Source: Domibacillus indicus
GTDB taxonomy: Bacteria > Bacillota > Bacilli > Bacillales > Domibacillaceae
Direction: 5' to 3'
Assembly (NCBI RefSeq): GCF_023715895.1
Contig: NZ_JAMBOO010000009.1
Span: 1 to 64,000 of the forward strand
DNA: 64,000 nucleotides
The notes beneath the pieces are model-generated. The model was given only the letters and a program-made list of their open reading frames with translations, made no database searches and was not told the origin of the DNA. Shown one piece after another: positions 54,699-62,909 of the stretch; position 1 is the first letter of the stretch; each line of letters starts with the position of its first letter. The position numbers and the translations under genes are program-made.

Positions 54699-55238
54699 TC
54701 AGCCGGTTTTCGGCTCTTTCCATATGATGAATCCGCTCATAACGTACATAAGAGATGCCAGATAAAAAATGGTTGCAATGGTTAAAAAATCAACGAGGTA
54801 ACCGGTAAAGATGACCGCCGCGGCTGCGGCAATAGAAGTCCAGAAGTGATAGCGGCCTATATCGGCGCCGACCTGACTTTGATCTGCCTGCCGGGCCAAG
54901 GCCGCTTTTTCAGTGTTTTTTTGCACAGCACCCAGCACCCCCATGCACACTTGAAGCCCATATACCTGCCATACACTTGTGGCAAGCGGGAAAAACAGCA
55001 GCAGCACAGCCATGGCCATTGAATAAAAAATGAGCAGGACCCGGTCTCCTAATCGGTCTGCCGCTTTTCCAATCACCGGATAAGCGAGGGCAGACGTTAA
55101 CGCAAAAAGGCCATACGCCCAGCCAAACTGTGAGTAGCTGTCCCCCACATTCCTCAGCAGCAGAACATAAAATGGAAAAATCATGCTCCCTGCCATTAAA
55201 ACGAGACTTTGAGACGTGACAAACCGACGATAATTCAT
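54699..55238 (-). CDS. Half-size MFS-like membrane protein
   Basis: A protein of 179 residues with six predicted membrane segments, half of a normal 12-segment MFS transporter. The conserved MFS loop between segments 2 and 3 is present (GKAADRLGDRVLLIF). The pattern YGLQVCMGVLGAVQKNTEKAALARQAD is also MFS-like. The start codon overlaps the stop of the FAD oxidase gene (ATGA), so the two are coupled. No second half is seen downstream, only the DUF3307 remnant, so it is either a natural half-transporter that dimerises or a truncated gene. The substrate is unknown. Confidence 0.75.
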   Translation of the reverse strand: MNYRRFVTSQSLVLMAGSMIFPFYVLLLRNVGDSYSQFGWAYGLFALTSALAYPVIGKAADRLGDRVLLIFYSMAMAVLLLFFPLATSVWQVYGLQVCMGVLGAVQKNTEKAALARQADQSQVGADIGRYHFWTSIAAAAAVIFTGYLVDFLTIATIFYLASLMYVMSGFIIWKEPKTG

Positions 55239-56665
55239 TGTTGGTACTCCTCATAAAAATAGTTTGTAAACCGCTTCTTTGGGTCCATCTCCTGCTTTTT
55301 CTTAAAAAAAGCAGGAGCAAGCGGATACGCTTTCCTCAGCTGTTCCTTCGTTGGAAAGGAGTAATAGGGCAGATAATAGCTGCCGCGGTGGTTCAAGGTG
55401 ATATCAATCATTGCCTGTATAACCGCTTTTGATTGCTCCACTTCCTGCTTTGACTTTCCTTGATTGATTAAAAGTACAAGTGCAAACATGTCTTCCTTTG
55501 CATAGGATAGAACAGCCTGATCATTTTTTTCCACGTAGCGGATAGTAATGTTCAAAAGGTTAAACTCGTCTTTTTTTTCAAGAAGGTTCCGCATATCATC
55601 AATATAAGAAGCAAATTCATCTGTAGGAATAAAGTACTCCTGCAGCACTTCGGTTCTCTCGCCGCTTTCATAGTCCATAAAATCCGTTTCCGAACGCATA
55701 ACGTTATTTCTCGATTCAAGTGAGCCATCTTCTTGAAGCATATACTGCTTTTGAATATTCCAAAACGTTTCTTTTCCCCATTCACTGTAACGGGACAAGC
55801 CGAGGAAAAGCTTTGGCAGCGCCACAATCCGCTCTTCCTTCAACTCGTTATAGCTTGTCAGCATGTCCTGATTTTGGGCTTTTATATAATCTGTTATATA
55901 CATGCTGCGCAGAAAAGAAGAAGGGGCGACCGAAATACGTGCCAAATGCATTTTTACCGCTTCATTTTCTTTTACCTGCTGCCCAAAATAGCGGGTGTAG
56001 TCTCGATAGTCAAGTTCTCTCGTTCTTTTTTGATACAGTTCATCTTCCGTCAAAGAAAGCGTAACATCTAAAATAATACCAAATAAGCCGTAGCCGCCAA
56101 TCACGTAAGGAAACCATTCTGCATTTTCCTCTCTGCTGACGCGGATAATGGTACCGTCCGGCTTTAACAGCCGAAATGATTTTATTGTTGTGATAAGGGC
56201 CTCGTTCCGAATATCCCGGCCATGTACATTCACGCTTAATGAGCCGCCAACCGTAAAAATGTTTTGGGACTGCATCACTTTTACAGAAAGGCCGTAAGGA
56301 TTGATGTACCGCTGGATATCATCCCATGTCGCTCCGCTTTGAACAGTAATCCATTTTTCCTCCGGATCAAAGTCAATAACGTTATTAAAAGGCTTCATAT
56401 CAATCATAACGGCTCCCGGATAGTAGGTCTGTCCGCCCTGACTGTGCTGCATTCCTGCAATCGTCAGCTGAGTCCCTGTACGGTTTGCCTCCTGTACAAT
56501 TTTCTTCAACGTTTGTTCACCACCCGCCCGCTCAATTGTTTTCACCTGCGCAGGCAGGAGACGCCCTGCATCTTCAACGGCTGGCCGGGAATAAACGTGG
56601 CTGTAAAGATAAACAGAAGCGGTAAATAAAACACCGTACAAGCAAAAGAATAACCCTTTTTTCAT
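55235..56665 (-). CDS. Membrane-anchored FAD-binding oxidoreductase (VAO family)
   Basis: A flavoprotein of 476 residues with an N-terminal membrane anchor (KKGLFFCLYGVLFTASVYLY). The FAD-binding type 4 domain covers about residues 35-215: LTIAGMQHSQGGQTYYPGAVMIDMKPFN, WITVQSGATWDDIQRYI and QNIFTVGGSLSVNVHGRD, where the His could hold FAD. The C-terminal part is a substrate domain ending MDPKKRFTNYFYEEY. This is the D-arabinono-lactone oxidase/VAO-like group; the substrate is not evident. The start is at 56665 with AAGGGGC 8 nt upstream. It is coupled to the half-size MFS gene downstream, which suggests a joint role in oxidising and exporting or importing a compound. Confidence 0.8.
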   Translation of the reverse strand: MKKGLFFCLYGVLFTASVYLYSHVYSRPAVEDAGRLLPAQVKTIERAGGEQTLKKIVQEANRTGTQLTIAGMQHSQGGQTYYPGAVMIDMKPFNNVIDFDPEEKWITVQSGATWDDIQRYINPYGLSVKVMQSQNIFTVGGSLSVNVHGRDIRNEALITTIKSFRLLKPDGTIIRVSREENAEWFPYVIGGYGLFGIILDVTLSLTEDELYQKRTRELDYRDYTRYFGQQVKENEAVKMHLARISVAPSSFLRSMYITDYIKAQNQDMLTSYNELKEERIVALPKLFLGLSRYSEWGKETFWNIQKQYMLQEDGSLESRNNVMRSETDFMDYESGERTEVLQEYFIPTDEFASYIDDMRNLLEKKDEFNLLNITIRYVEKNDQAVLSYAKEDMFALVLLINQGKSKQEVEQSKAVIQAMIDITLNHRGSYYLPYYSFPTKEQLRKAYPLAPAFFKKKQEMDPKKRFTNYFYEEYQQ

Positions 56666-56774
56666 GTTTTTGCGCCCCTTTTGCCAAACTTCAACTTCCA
56701 TATTTTTTCACTTCCACTATACCAAAAAAAGGGTGGAGCTGCCGGGCAGGCTTGTAAACAGCCCAAAAAGCGAA

Positions 56775-57098
56775 TCAGCCCTTTTTTGGCTGATCCGCTT
56801 TTTCAGTTATTTTATTCCAATCAACGCGCCCGTCTTCTGTAAAAGAAACGCCTTCTTCCCTCAAACGGCGGCGCTGTTCGGCTTTTGCTTCTTCACCCGG
56901 CACATTTATTTCACCCCGAGCATTTACAACCCGGTGCCAGGGCAAATTATGTTTCTCACCCATCGAATGCAAAATGCGGACTACCTGGCGGGCAGCACGG
57001 GGACTTCCGGCCAGGCGTGCTACCTGTCCATATGTGACAACAACACCTTCTGGAATACTTTTAAGTACACGAACGACGTCTTCTGTAAATGGCGTCAC
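56775..57098 (-). CDS. Alkyltransferase-like protein (Atl1/MGMT family without active cysteine)
   Basis: A protein of 107 residues with the DNA-binding C-terminal fold of O6-alkylguanine-DNA alkyltransferases: VVRVLKSIPEGVVVTYGQVARLAGSPRAARQVVRIL and LPWHRVVNARGEI. The active-site PCHR is PWHR here, with Trp for Cys, so it cannot accept alkyl groups. Such ATL proteins bind O6-alkylguanine and flag it for nucleotide excision repair. It overlaps the stop of adenine deaminase gene by 4 bp, so it is translated with it. Confidence 0.88.
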   Translation of the reverse strand: MTPFTEDVVRVLKSIPEGVVVTYGQVARLAGSPRAARQVVRILHSMGEKHNLPWHRVVNARGEINVPGEEAKAEQRRRLREEGVSFTEDGRVDWNKITEKADQPKKG

Positions 57099-58819
57099 TC
57101 CGGAATTCCTACTTCAATATGACGGAAAGCATCTACATCAAACAATCCTTTGTCTGTCAGCTTTAAGCTTGGAATAACGGGCAGGCACAGGAAAGATAAA
57201 ATCATAAAAATATTTTGTGACTCCTCCGCTACAAGAGACAGCTGTTCATGCAGGTGATGCAGCTCCTCGATCACTTCTTCATACGGCTTTTCTGACATAA
57301 TGCCGCCGACACGAAGAGGAACTGATGCCAGAACCTTTCCGTTTTCTACAATGACAAGGCCGCCCTGCATGCACTCTGACGCTTCAATGGCTGCCAAAAT
57401 ATCTTCATCATTTGTTCCGGCTACGACAAGGTTATGTGAATCATGTGCGACGGTTGACGCAATCGCACCCCGCTTCAGTCCGAGCCCGCTGACGATACCT
57501 GCGCCGATGCTGCCGGTTGCATGGTGGCGCTCACACACCACAATTTTCAGCTGATCGCGCGCTGCATCCGGCACGAAAAAGCCATTTTCTACTTTTACAT
57601 CGGCTTCTATTTTATTTGTAATAATCCGTCCCGGTACAACGCCGATGATCATGGCTTTTTGTCCGTCCTTCAGCGGAATCTGCAAGGATTCTTTCGTAAC
57701 CTTCTTTATATTAAGCGATGATTGAACCGATTCTGGCACGGCGGCACGGCGGCTTTTAGAAGCAGCTAGATCCAGTACCCGGCCGTCCTTTATAATCGTT
57801 TCCGGCTGGAGTGTCTTCAAGCTGCCCGTGATCAAAATATCTGCTGTGTATCCAGGAACAATGGCTCCTTTGTTTTTCAAGCCGTGGCATACCGCATTAT
57901 TGATCGTCGCCATTTGAATGGCAATCAGTGGATCGAGCCCATGCTTGATTGCCAGGCGTGCCGCAAAATTAACAGTTCCTTCCTCAGCCAGCTCATCCAA
58001 ATGTTTATCATCTGTACAAAAAGAAAACCGGCTGCTGTTCCGCTCATGAATAGCTGGCAGGAGGGCAAGCAGGTCTTTAGCAGCTGAACCTTCCCGTACA
58101 AGAACATGCATCCCCCGGCGTACACGCGCAACCGCCTCCTCTGCTGTTACGGCTTCGTGGTCGTTGCGGATGCCGGCTGTGCTGTAAACGTTCAACGCTG
58201 CATCCGGCAGTCCCGCCGCATGACCGTCTACAGTTAAATTTGCTTCTGTTGTCATCTTAATTTTGGCAAGCATGCCTGTATCTCCATTTAAAACAGAAGG
58301 ATAATCCATAACTTCTGCCAGGCCGATCACATTTTTGTGAGGCAGGTATGGGCGCAGGTCATCCGCCGTTAACGTGGCACCGTTCTGCTCAAACGGGGTT
58401 GCCGGTACACAGGAAGGCAGCTTCATTAAAATATCAACATCCGTCCCGGCTGCATCCTCCAGCATAAAGTCGATGCCAACTCGTCCCGCCACATTGGCAA
58501 TTTCATGTGGGTCTGTTACAACGGTCGTCACGCCGTGTTTAATAAGAGCCCGCGAAAACTCCGACGGTGTCACCATCGTTGATTCAATATGGATATGGCC
58601 ATCGATAAAGCCCGGCATCACATACTTGCCCGACGCATCTACGATCTTTTTTCCTTTCGGATACGTGCCGATGCCGACAATGCAGCCATCTTTGATCGCA
58701 ACATCCGCTTGAAACGTTTCAAGTGAAAAAACGTCTACCACTGTCCCGTTTTGAATAATAATATCCGCTTCCTCCGGGCGCTGTGCTGTTTCGATCAATC
58801 TTTTTAGTGCATTTGTCAT
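57095..58819 (-). CDS. ade: Adenine deaminase
   Basis: A protein of 574 residues, full length. It converts adenine to hypoxanthine for purine salvage. The amidohydrolase core has VMPGFIDGHIHIESTMVTPSEF (metal His pair), VTDPHEIANVAG, VDGHAAGL and FCTDDKH. The C-terminal part holds ERHHATGSIGAGIVSGLGLKRGAIASTVAHDSHNLVVAGTND, also specific for the AdeC family. The gene is translated from an ATG at 58819 with AAGGGGG upstream. It is coupled to the ATL gene. A large hairpin lies about 115 bp upstream. Confidence 0.95.
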   Translation of the reverse strand: MTNALKRLIETAQRPEEADIIIQNGTVVDVFSLETFQADVAIKDGCIVGIGTYPKGKKIVDASGKYVMPGFIDGHIHIESTMVTPSEFSRALIKHGVTTVVTDPHEIANVAGRVGIDFMLEDAAGTDVDILMKLPSCVPATPFEQNGATLTADDLRPYLPHKNVIGLAEVMDYPSVLNGDTGMLAKIKMTTEANLTVDGHAAGLPDAALNVYSTAGIRNDHEAVTAEEAVARVRRGMHVLVREGSAAKDLLALLPAIHERNSSRFSFCTDDKHLDELAEEGTVNFAARLAIKHGLDPLIAIQMATINNAVCHGLKNKGAIVPGYTADILITGSLKTLQPETIIKDGRVLDLAASKSRRAAVPESVQSSLNIKKVTKESLQIPLKDGQKAMIIGVVPGRIITNKIEADVKVENGFFVPDAARDQLKIVVCERHHATGSIGAGIVSGLGLKRGAIASTVAHDSHNLVVAGTNDEDILAAIEASECMQGGLVIVENGKVLASVPLRVGGIMSEKPYEEVIEELHHLHEQLSLVAEESQNIFMILSFLCLPVIPSLKLTDKGLFDVDAFRHIEVGIPE

Positions 58820-58932
58820 GCCGCTTCCCCCTTTATTTTTTCTGCTCTGTCGGCATTTGTGAATTCCCTCACTAGTTTTTCATATTTTACTCGGAAAAAA
58901 ATATGGTTGCAAATGATTTTTTACTTTAAAAA

Positions 58933-58974
58933 AACAGGCTCTTTTTTGTCAGCGCTGACAAAAAAAAGCCTGTT
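58933..58974. repeat. Large hairpin upstream of ade
   Basis: AACAGGCT (58933-58940) pairs with AGCCTGTT (58967-58974), and between them a T run and an A run close on the palindrome TTGTCAGCGCTGACAA. The nearly perfect 21-bp stem has almost no loop. It has the form of a bidirectional terminator standing before ade, after the terminator of the tautomerase gene. The interval 58820-59091 has no gene. Confidence 0.7.
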
Positions 58975-59091
58975 TGTACTTCTTCTTATAATAAATGATT
59001 TTGTTTATTTATATACGGACCGTTCATTCCCGCCACTTCCGGCTCGATCCTCCAAAAAGGGCAAGAGCCGCTTTTAAAAAGCAATTAAAAA

Positions 59092-59120
59092 ATCCATTTC
59101 AGAAAGTATCTGAAATGGAT
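59092..59120 (-). terminator. Intrinsic terminator after the tautomerase gene
   Basis: ATCCATTTCAGA (59092-59103) and TCTGAAATGGAT (59109-59120) form a perfect 12-bp stem followed by TTTTTTAATTG on the minus strand. Confidence 0.9.
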
Positions 59121-59126
59121 GGCAGG

Positions 59127-59516
59127 TTAAAGATCACCTGTTAAAAACTGCGCTTTACCAAATCCGAAGCTCCAATCGGCATCTCCATTGATGGAAAGAG
59201 AAATCATGACATCTTTTGGATCGATTCCGCAGCTTTCCTGCAATTCTTCCACAATGTACTGATACAGCTTCTGTTTTTGTTCTTCTGTTCTTTGCTTGCT
59301 TACAATACTGATTACCACGACATCTTTTGAGCGTTCAAACCCAAGTCCGGTGTCTTCAATAATCATTTCATGAGCCGGATGCTGGTGAACAATTTGATAG
59401 CGGTCACGTTCCGGTACTTGAAATGCTTTGAGCATCCCCCGGTGAGCTGCATCAAGCAGCCCTTTCAGCTCTTCATCAGTTCTTCCTTCGATGACATCAA
59501 AACGAAGCAATGGCAT
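59127..59516 (-). CDS. Tautomerase-family protein (YrdN type)
   Basis: A protein of 129 residues of the tautomerase/MIF superfamily with the catalytic Pro1 after Met removal ([29 protein letters not shown]). It resembles B. subtilis YrdN and malonate semialdehyde decarboxylase-like members ([32 protein letters not shown]). The natural substrate is not known. It stands alone with GGAGGG upstream. Confidence 0.88.
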   Translation of the reverse strand: MPLLRFDVIEGRTDEELKGLLDAAHRGMLKAFQVPERDRYQIVHQHPAHEMIIEDTGLGFERSKDVVVISIVSKQRTEEQKQKLYQYIVEELQESCGIDPKDVMISLSINGDADWSFGFGKAQFLTGDL

Positions 59517-59722
59517 AACAGAGTCCCTCCAATTCTTATGTACACTTTCACTCTATCATGGTTACCCTTCTTTCACAATGTTCATGCAATTCTAATTAAT
59601 TTATTACTTGTTTATGCAAGTGATTTTTTTCCTATTTTTTCGACTTAAGGATTTTGGAGCAGGAAAGGAGGGTACGACAAATAAAGACACAACATTCTAT
59701 TATGCTGAAGGAGGATTTTTTT

Positions 59723-60562
59723 ATGTTCCGTCACCAGAAAGAATTACAGTTTGAAGTAAAAGTAGAACGTCCAGACCCGCTGCTTGCCCGCCAGATTCAA
59801 GAGGTGCTCGGCGGCCAGTTTGGTGAAATGACCGTCATGATGCAATATTTGTTCCAGGGCTTTAACTGCCGGGGAGAAGAAAAGTATAAGGATATGCTGA
59901 TGGATATCGGTACAGAGGAAATTGGGCACGTGGAAATGCTTTGCGCCCTGATCAGCCAGCTTCTAGATGGGGCATCGCCAGAGGCACAGGCCGAAGCAGC
60001 GGAAGACCCCGCCATCGCTGCCATTATGGGCGGTATTAATCCGCAGCACTTGCTTGTCAGCGGACTTGGCGGCCTGCCAACCAATTCAAACGGTGTGCCG
60101 TGGAACGGAAACTATATTGTAGCGAGCGGCAACCTGCTTGCTGATATGCGCTCCAATCTGCACGCTGAATCTCAAGGACGCCTGCAGGTTGCACGCCTTT
60201 ACCATATGACAAAAGACGAAGGCGTCCGGGCTGTATTCCGTAAAATGCTCGCCCGTGACCGCTATCACCAATATCAATGGATGGAAGCCATTGCGGAGTT
60301 GGAAGAGAAAAACGGCGTAGCCGTGCCGGCCTCCTTCCCTCCAGAAGCAGAGCAGGAAGCACAGCCGCACGCGTTTGAGTTCTGGGATCTTTCAGAAGGA
60401 TCGGAATCTGCTGAAGGACGCTGGGCAAAAGGCAGTGCACCAGATGGAACCGGTGACTATGTCTATTTAAAAGATCCAGCGCCGCAGGGTCAAAAACCGA
60501 TGCCGGCTGTTCCTCCGACTGCGATTCACCATGATCTAGACGGAAAAGCAACCGATAAATAA
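59723..60562 (+). CDS. ydbD: Manganese catalase (YdbD/CotJC family)
   Basis: A non-heme catalase of 279 residues with a dimanganese ferritin-like four-helix bundle. Metal ligands are visible in FGEMTVMMQYLFQGF (Glu), DIGTEEIGHVEML (Glu, His) and SNLHAESQGRLQVARLYHMTKDEGVRAVFRKMLARDRYHQ (Glu, His). It has the C-terminal extension of the family (HAFEFWDLSEGSESAEGRWAKGSAPDGTG). The start is the ATG at 59723, 7 nt after GAAGGAGGA. Two coat-like genes follow within 16 bp and 6 bp, so spore association, as for CotJC, is likely. Confidence 0.92.
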   Translation: MFRHQKELQFEVKVERPDPLLARQIQEVLGGQFGEMTVMMQYLFQGFNCRGEEKYKDMLMDIGTEEIGHVEMLCALISQLLDGASPEAQAEAAEDPAIAAIMGGINPQHLLVSGLGGLPTNSNGVPWNGNYIVASGNLLADMRSNLHAESQGRLQVARLYHMTKDEGVRAVFRKMLARDRYHQYQWMEAIAELEEKNGVAVPASFPPEAEQEAQPHAFEFWDLSEGSESAEGRWAKGSAPDGTGDYVYLKDPAPQGQKPMPAVPPTAIHHDLDGKATDK

Positions 60563-60577
60563 AAAGGAGTGATGAGC

Positions 60578-60796
60578 ATGGCCAAATCGTTAGCAATGCA
60601 TGAGAAGCTGGAAGTTCATGAAGTTCTTTTATTTAAAACAGCCTGCTTGACAAAAAGCACCGCCATGCTTGACCTTGTCAAGGATTCAAATCTAAAAAAA
60701 TTGCTGAAGGAAGATATTAAGCTTTCTAAAAAAGCGATTAAAGATTTACAATCTGTGCTCGAAGACGACCAAAAACAAACAGCGAAAGGCAGGTAA
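60578..60796 (+). CDS. Small coat-associated protein (YraE-like)
   Basis: A helical protein of 72 residues: KLEVHEVLLFKTACLTKSTAMLDLVKDSNLKKLLKEDIKLSKKAIKDLQSVLED. It resembles the small partner proteins encoded with CotF paralogues in B. subtilis (YraE). The start is the ATG at 60578 (MAKSLAMHE), 8 nt after AAAGGAG. It lies between the manganese catalase and CotF-like genes in one operon. It may be an adaptor that docks the larger coat protein; that is inference. Confidence 0.75.
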   Translation: MAKSLAMHEKLEVHEVLLFKTACLTKSTAMLDLVKDSNLKKLLKEDIKLSKKAIKDLQSVLEDDQKQTAKGR

Positions 60797-60802
60797 GCAT
60801 GG

Positions 60803-61147
60803 ATGGCAAAAAAAAGTGAAAAAGATGTGGTACTCGACGACCTGGCCATCGCGACTGATTTTCTTATTACGGCTAAAGCCGGTGTACGAAATTTAGCCGT
60901 AGCCATTACAGAAACGGCTACGCCAGAAGTGAAGCAGCTGCTGCGTCGAGAACTTGATAACGCAATTGATCTGCATGATAAAATGGCCCAGTATATGATT
61001 GATAATGAAATGTATCACGCGTATGACATAGAAGAGCAGGTCACACACGATCTTGAGAAAGCAGACAAAGCACTGTCTATTGCTCCTTCCGCTAAATCAT
61101 CCAGCGGAGGCAAAAGCAGTTCTGCTAAAAAGTCAAAAAGCAAATAA
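60803..61147 (+). CDS. CotF-family spore coat protein (YraD/YraF-like)
   Basis: A protein of 114 residues with the ferritin-like helical Coat F domain: DVVLDDLAIATDFLITAKAGVRNLAVAITETATPEVKQLLRRELDNAIDLHDKMAQYMIDNEMYHAYDIEEQVTHDLEKADKAL. The C-terminus is a Ser/Lys/Gly-rich tail, as in several coat proteins. It is the third gene of the catalase operon and ends in a strong terminator. Expression late in sporulation is expected; I did not identify a clear sigma-K promoter. Confidence 0.85.
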   Translation: MAKKSEKDVVLDDLAIATDFLITAKAGVRNLAVAITETATPEVKQLLRRELDNAIDLHDKMAQYMIDNEMYHAYDIEEQVTHDLEKADKALSIAPSAKSSSGGKSSSAKKSKSK

Positions 61148-61179
61148 AAAAGCATCCGGTGAAAGCCGGATGCTTTTTT
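61146..61179 (+). terminator. Intrinsic terminator after the coat operon
   Basis: AAAAGCATCCGG pairs with CCGGATGCTTTT with a 6-nt loop, followed by further T residues. It also ends the small minus-strand gene at 61180. Confidence 0.9.
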
Positions 61180-61326
61180 CTATAAAATAAGCGCGATCGC
61201 TTTTTGAAGCAATTCAATGTCTTTGGCAATTTGTTTTTTGATAGCGCCGTTGTGGCAGCGTGCATAGTCCATGTACAACAATGTGAGCTCCTGCTTAAAA
61301 ATACACCGATCTGCTGCTATTCCCAT
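61180..61326 (-). CDS. Small hypothetical protein, 48 residues
   Basis: An ATG at 61326 preceded by AAAGGAAGTGA opens a 48-codon frame: GIAADRCIFKQELTLLYMDY, then ARCHNGAIKKQIAKDIELLQ and a short hydrophobic end. It is convergent with the coat operon and shares its terminator. The helical, charged composition and the well-spaced ribosome binding site favour a real gene. I do not recognise the family; it lacks the SQELD motif of Spo0E-type phosphatases. Confidence 0.55.
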   Translation of the reverse strand: MGIAADRCIFKQELTLLYMDYARCHNGAIKKQIAKDIELLQKAIALIL

Positions 61327-61494
61327 GGCTGTCACTTCCTTTGCATGACTTTTCTTTTTAGCCTTTTAGTAATAATTACCCAATCGAAAGGAAAATATTC
61401 ACCGTCATGTAAAGTTTTTAAACTCTGTATTTTCAAAACACTTCAATAACAATCGTTGAATAAAGGGCTTTTTCTCTTTTATACAAAGCCGTTT

Positions 61495-61623
61495 TTAATT
61501 CCACCAGCGCACGAGAGCCCGGATCCCATATATAATGAGTTCCCCGCCAGAAGTAATGAGTTCAAGCAAAACATGGGCTTTATCCCACTTATCTTTGCGC
61601 TTTTTTTCTGCTTTTTTATCCAT
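61495..61623 (-). CDS. Small hypothetical protein, 42 residues
   Basis: An ATG at 61623 just after GGGAGG opens a 42-codon frame: DKKAEKKRKDKWDKAHVLLE, then LITSGGELIIYGIRALVRWWN. A highly basic head and an amphipathic or membrane-seeking helix ending in RWWN make it look like a small membrane-bound protein. The spacing between GGGAGG and the ATG is only 2 nt, which weakens the case. It lies in a 590-bp interval without other genes, divergent from the MFS gene at 61741. Confidence 0.45.
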   Translation of the reverse strand: MDKKAEKKRKDKWDKAHVLLELITSGGELIIYGIRALVRWWN

Positions 61624-61740
61624 TGCCTCCCGCCTTCGTTTATTTTTTTATACGTTCCATTGGCGGAGTCTGTTTCATTTTCTTTTTGTTCCTGGCCCAT
61701 GCTATAGTAAAATGAGCGATTGATCGAACGGAGGCGGCCG

Positions 61741-62892
61741 ATGATGCGGGCGTTTGTGTATCTTATTGTCTTCTTTTCTTTTTTTGACCTTTTTGCCCAG
61801 CTGCCTATTATAAGCCCGCTTGCCGAATCACTCGGTGCGGCGCCCTTCTTAATAGGACTGGCTGTTGGCATGTATTCTTTTTCTAATACAATCGGCAATA
61901 TACTGTCCGGCTTTTGGGCGGACAAGCTCGGGCCTTTTACCGTTTTGGTTATCGGCCTGCTGTCGACCGGTGCAGCCTTGTTTTTTTATGGGGCAGCTGT
62001 AAACGCATGGACACTGCTTTTCATTCGTTTTGTTCATGGCCTGGCTGCCGGGTTCATTACGCCAGCCGCTTTTACTTATTTGGCCAATCATACGGCAAAT
62101 GAAAAAAAAGGCCAGGGCGCTGCTGTTTCCGGTGCTTTTATCGGCATAGCAGCCATTGCCGGTCCTGCTTTCAGCGGCATTTTAGCCAGCCGCACAAGTG
62201 AAATATATGTGTTGGCCGTCATAGGGATGGTAATGGCGGTACTTGGGAGCACGGCCATGGTGATGCTGAAGAAAAAGCGGCCCGCTGTTCCTCATTCATC
62301 CCAAACAGCGAGCGTTCCGCTTCTTGTCCTTTTCAGAAGCCCCCTCGTACGCAAGGCATTTATCGGCGCTTTTCTGCTTATGTTTTCCCAGGGGGTGCTT
62401 GCTTATATGCTGCCGCTTAAAGTGGAACGGCTTGGCTATGGAGCGCAGACAAGCGGCCTGCTCCTCAGCACGTTTGGATTAACAGCCATTGTCGTTTTTC
62501 TTTCTCCGGTTAATCGGCTGTTTGACCGGCTAAGGCCGGAAAAAACGTTTCCGTTCGGAGCGGCCATGATGGGCGTGAGCCTTCTGCTTATCAGCCAGGC
62601 GGAAGTGCCTGTCCTTCTTCATAGCGTAATGGCCATATATGGAGTTGGCTTCGCTTTTTTATTTCCTTCGATTAATTCCCTGCTTGTGGACGCTGTCACA
62701 GTGGAAAGCAGAGGCAGGGCGTATGGCTGCTTTTATGCTTTTTTCTCACTTGGCGTGGTGGCAGGTTCTTCCGTAACCGGCGCTCTTGCTCTCTCCCCGC
62801 TGCAAGGCTTCATAGGGACCGGCTTTCTTCTTGTAGCAGCAGGCGTGTTCGTGTTTAGCCAATCACTCAAAAAACCGTCCAGCAGCTCTTAA
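61741..62892 (+). CDS. MFS transporter
   Basis: A 12-segment major facilitator of 383 residues. The loop 2-3 motif is GNILSGFWADKLGPFTVLV, with FIRFVHGLAAGFITPAAFTYLANHTANEKKGQGAAVSGAFIGIAAIAGPAFSG (motifs B and C of the drug:H+ antiporter group) and SLLVDAVTVESRGRAYGCFYAFFSLG. It is probably an efflux pump of the DHA1 type; the substrate is unknown. The start is the ATG at 61741 (MMRAFVYL), 6 nt after GGAGG; a TTG at 61720 is less likely. It stands alone. Confidence 0.88.
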   Translation: MMRAFVYLIVFFSFFDLFAQLPIISPLAESLGAAPFLIGLAVGMYSFSNTIGNILSGFWADKLGPFTVLVIGLLSTGAALFFYGAAVNAWTLLFIRFVHGLAAGFITPAAFTYLANHTANEKKGQGAAVSGAFIGIAAIAGPAFSGILASRTSEIYVLAVIGMVMAVLGSTAMVMLKKKRPAVPHSSQTASVPLLVLFRSPLVRKAFIGAFLLMFSQGVLAYMLPLKVERLGYGAQTSGLLLSTFGLTAIVVFLSPVNRLFDRLRPEKTFPFGAAMMGVSLLLISQAEVPVLLHSVMAIYGVGFAFLFPSINSLLVDAVTVESRGRAYGCFYAFFSLGVVAGSSVTGALALSPLQGFIGTGFLLVAAGVFVFSQSLKKPSSSS

Positions 62893-62906
62893 GCCGGACG
62901 GTTTTT
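62869..62906. terminator. Bidirectional intrinsic terminator
   Basis: AAAAACCGTCC (62870-62880) pairs with GGACGGTTTTT (62896-62906). It overlaps the MFS stop region and lies 4 bp from the stop of the convergent EAL gene. Confidence 0.88.
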
Positions 62907-62909
62907 CTT

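Noticed and set aside
61479-61925. A 148-codon minus-strand frame over the start of the MFS gene
   Set aside because: It overlaps a well-supported transporter gene on the other strand and has low-complexity charged sequence; only the separate 42-residue frame at 61495-61623 seemed worth listing.
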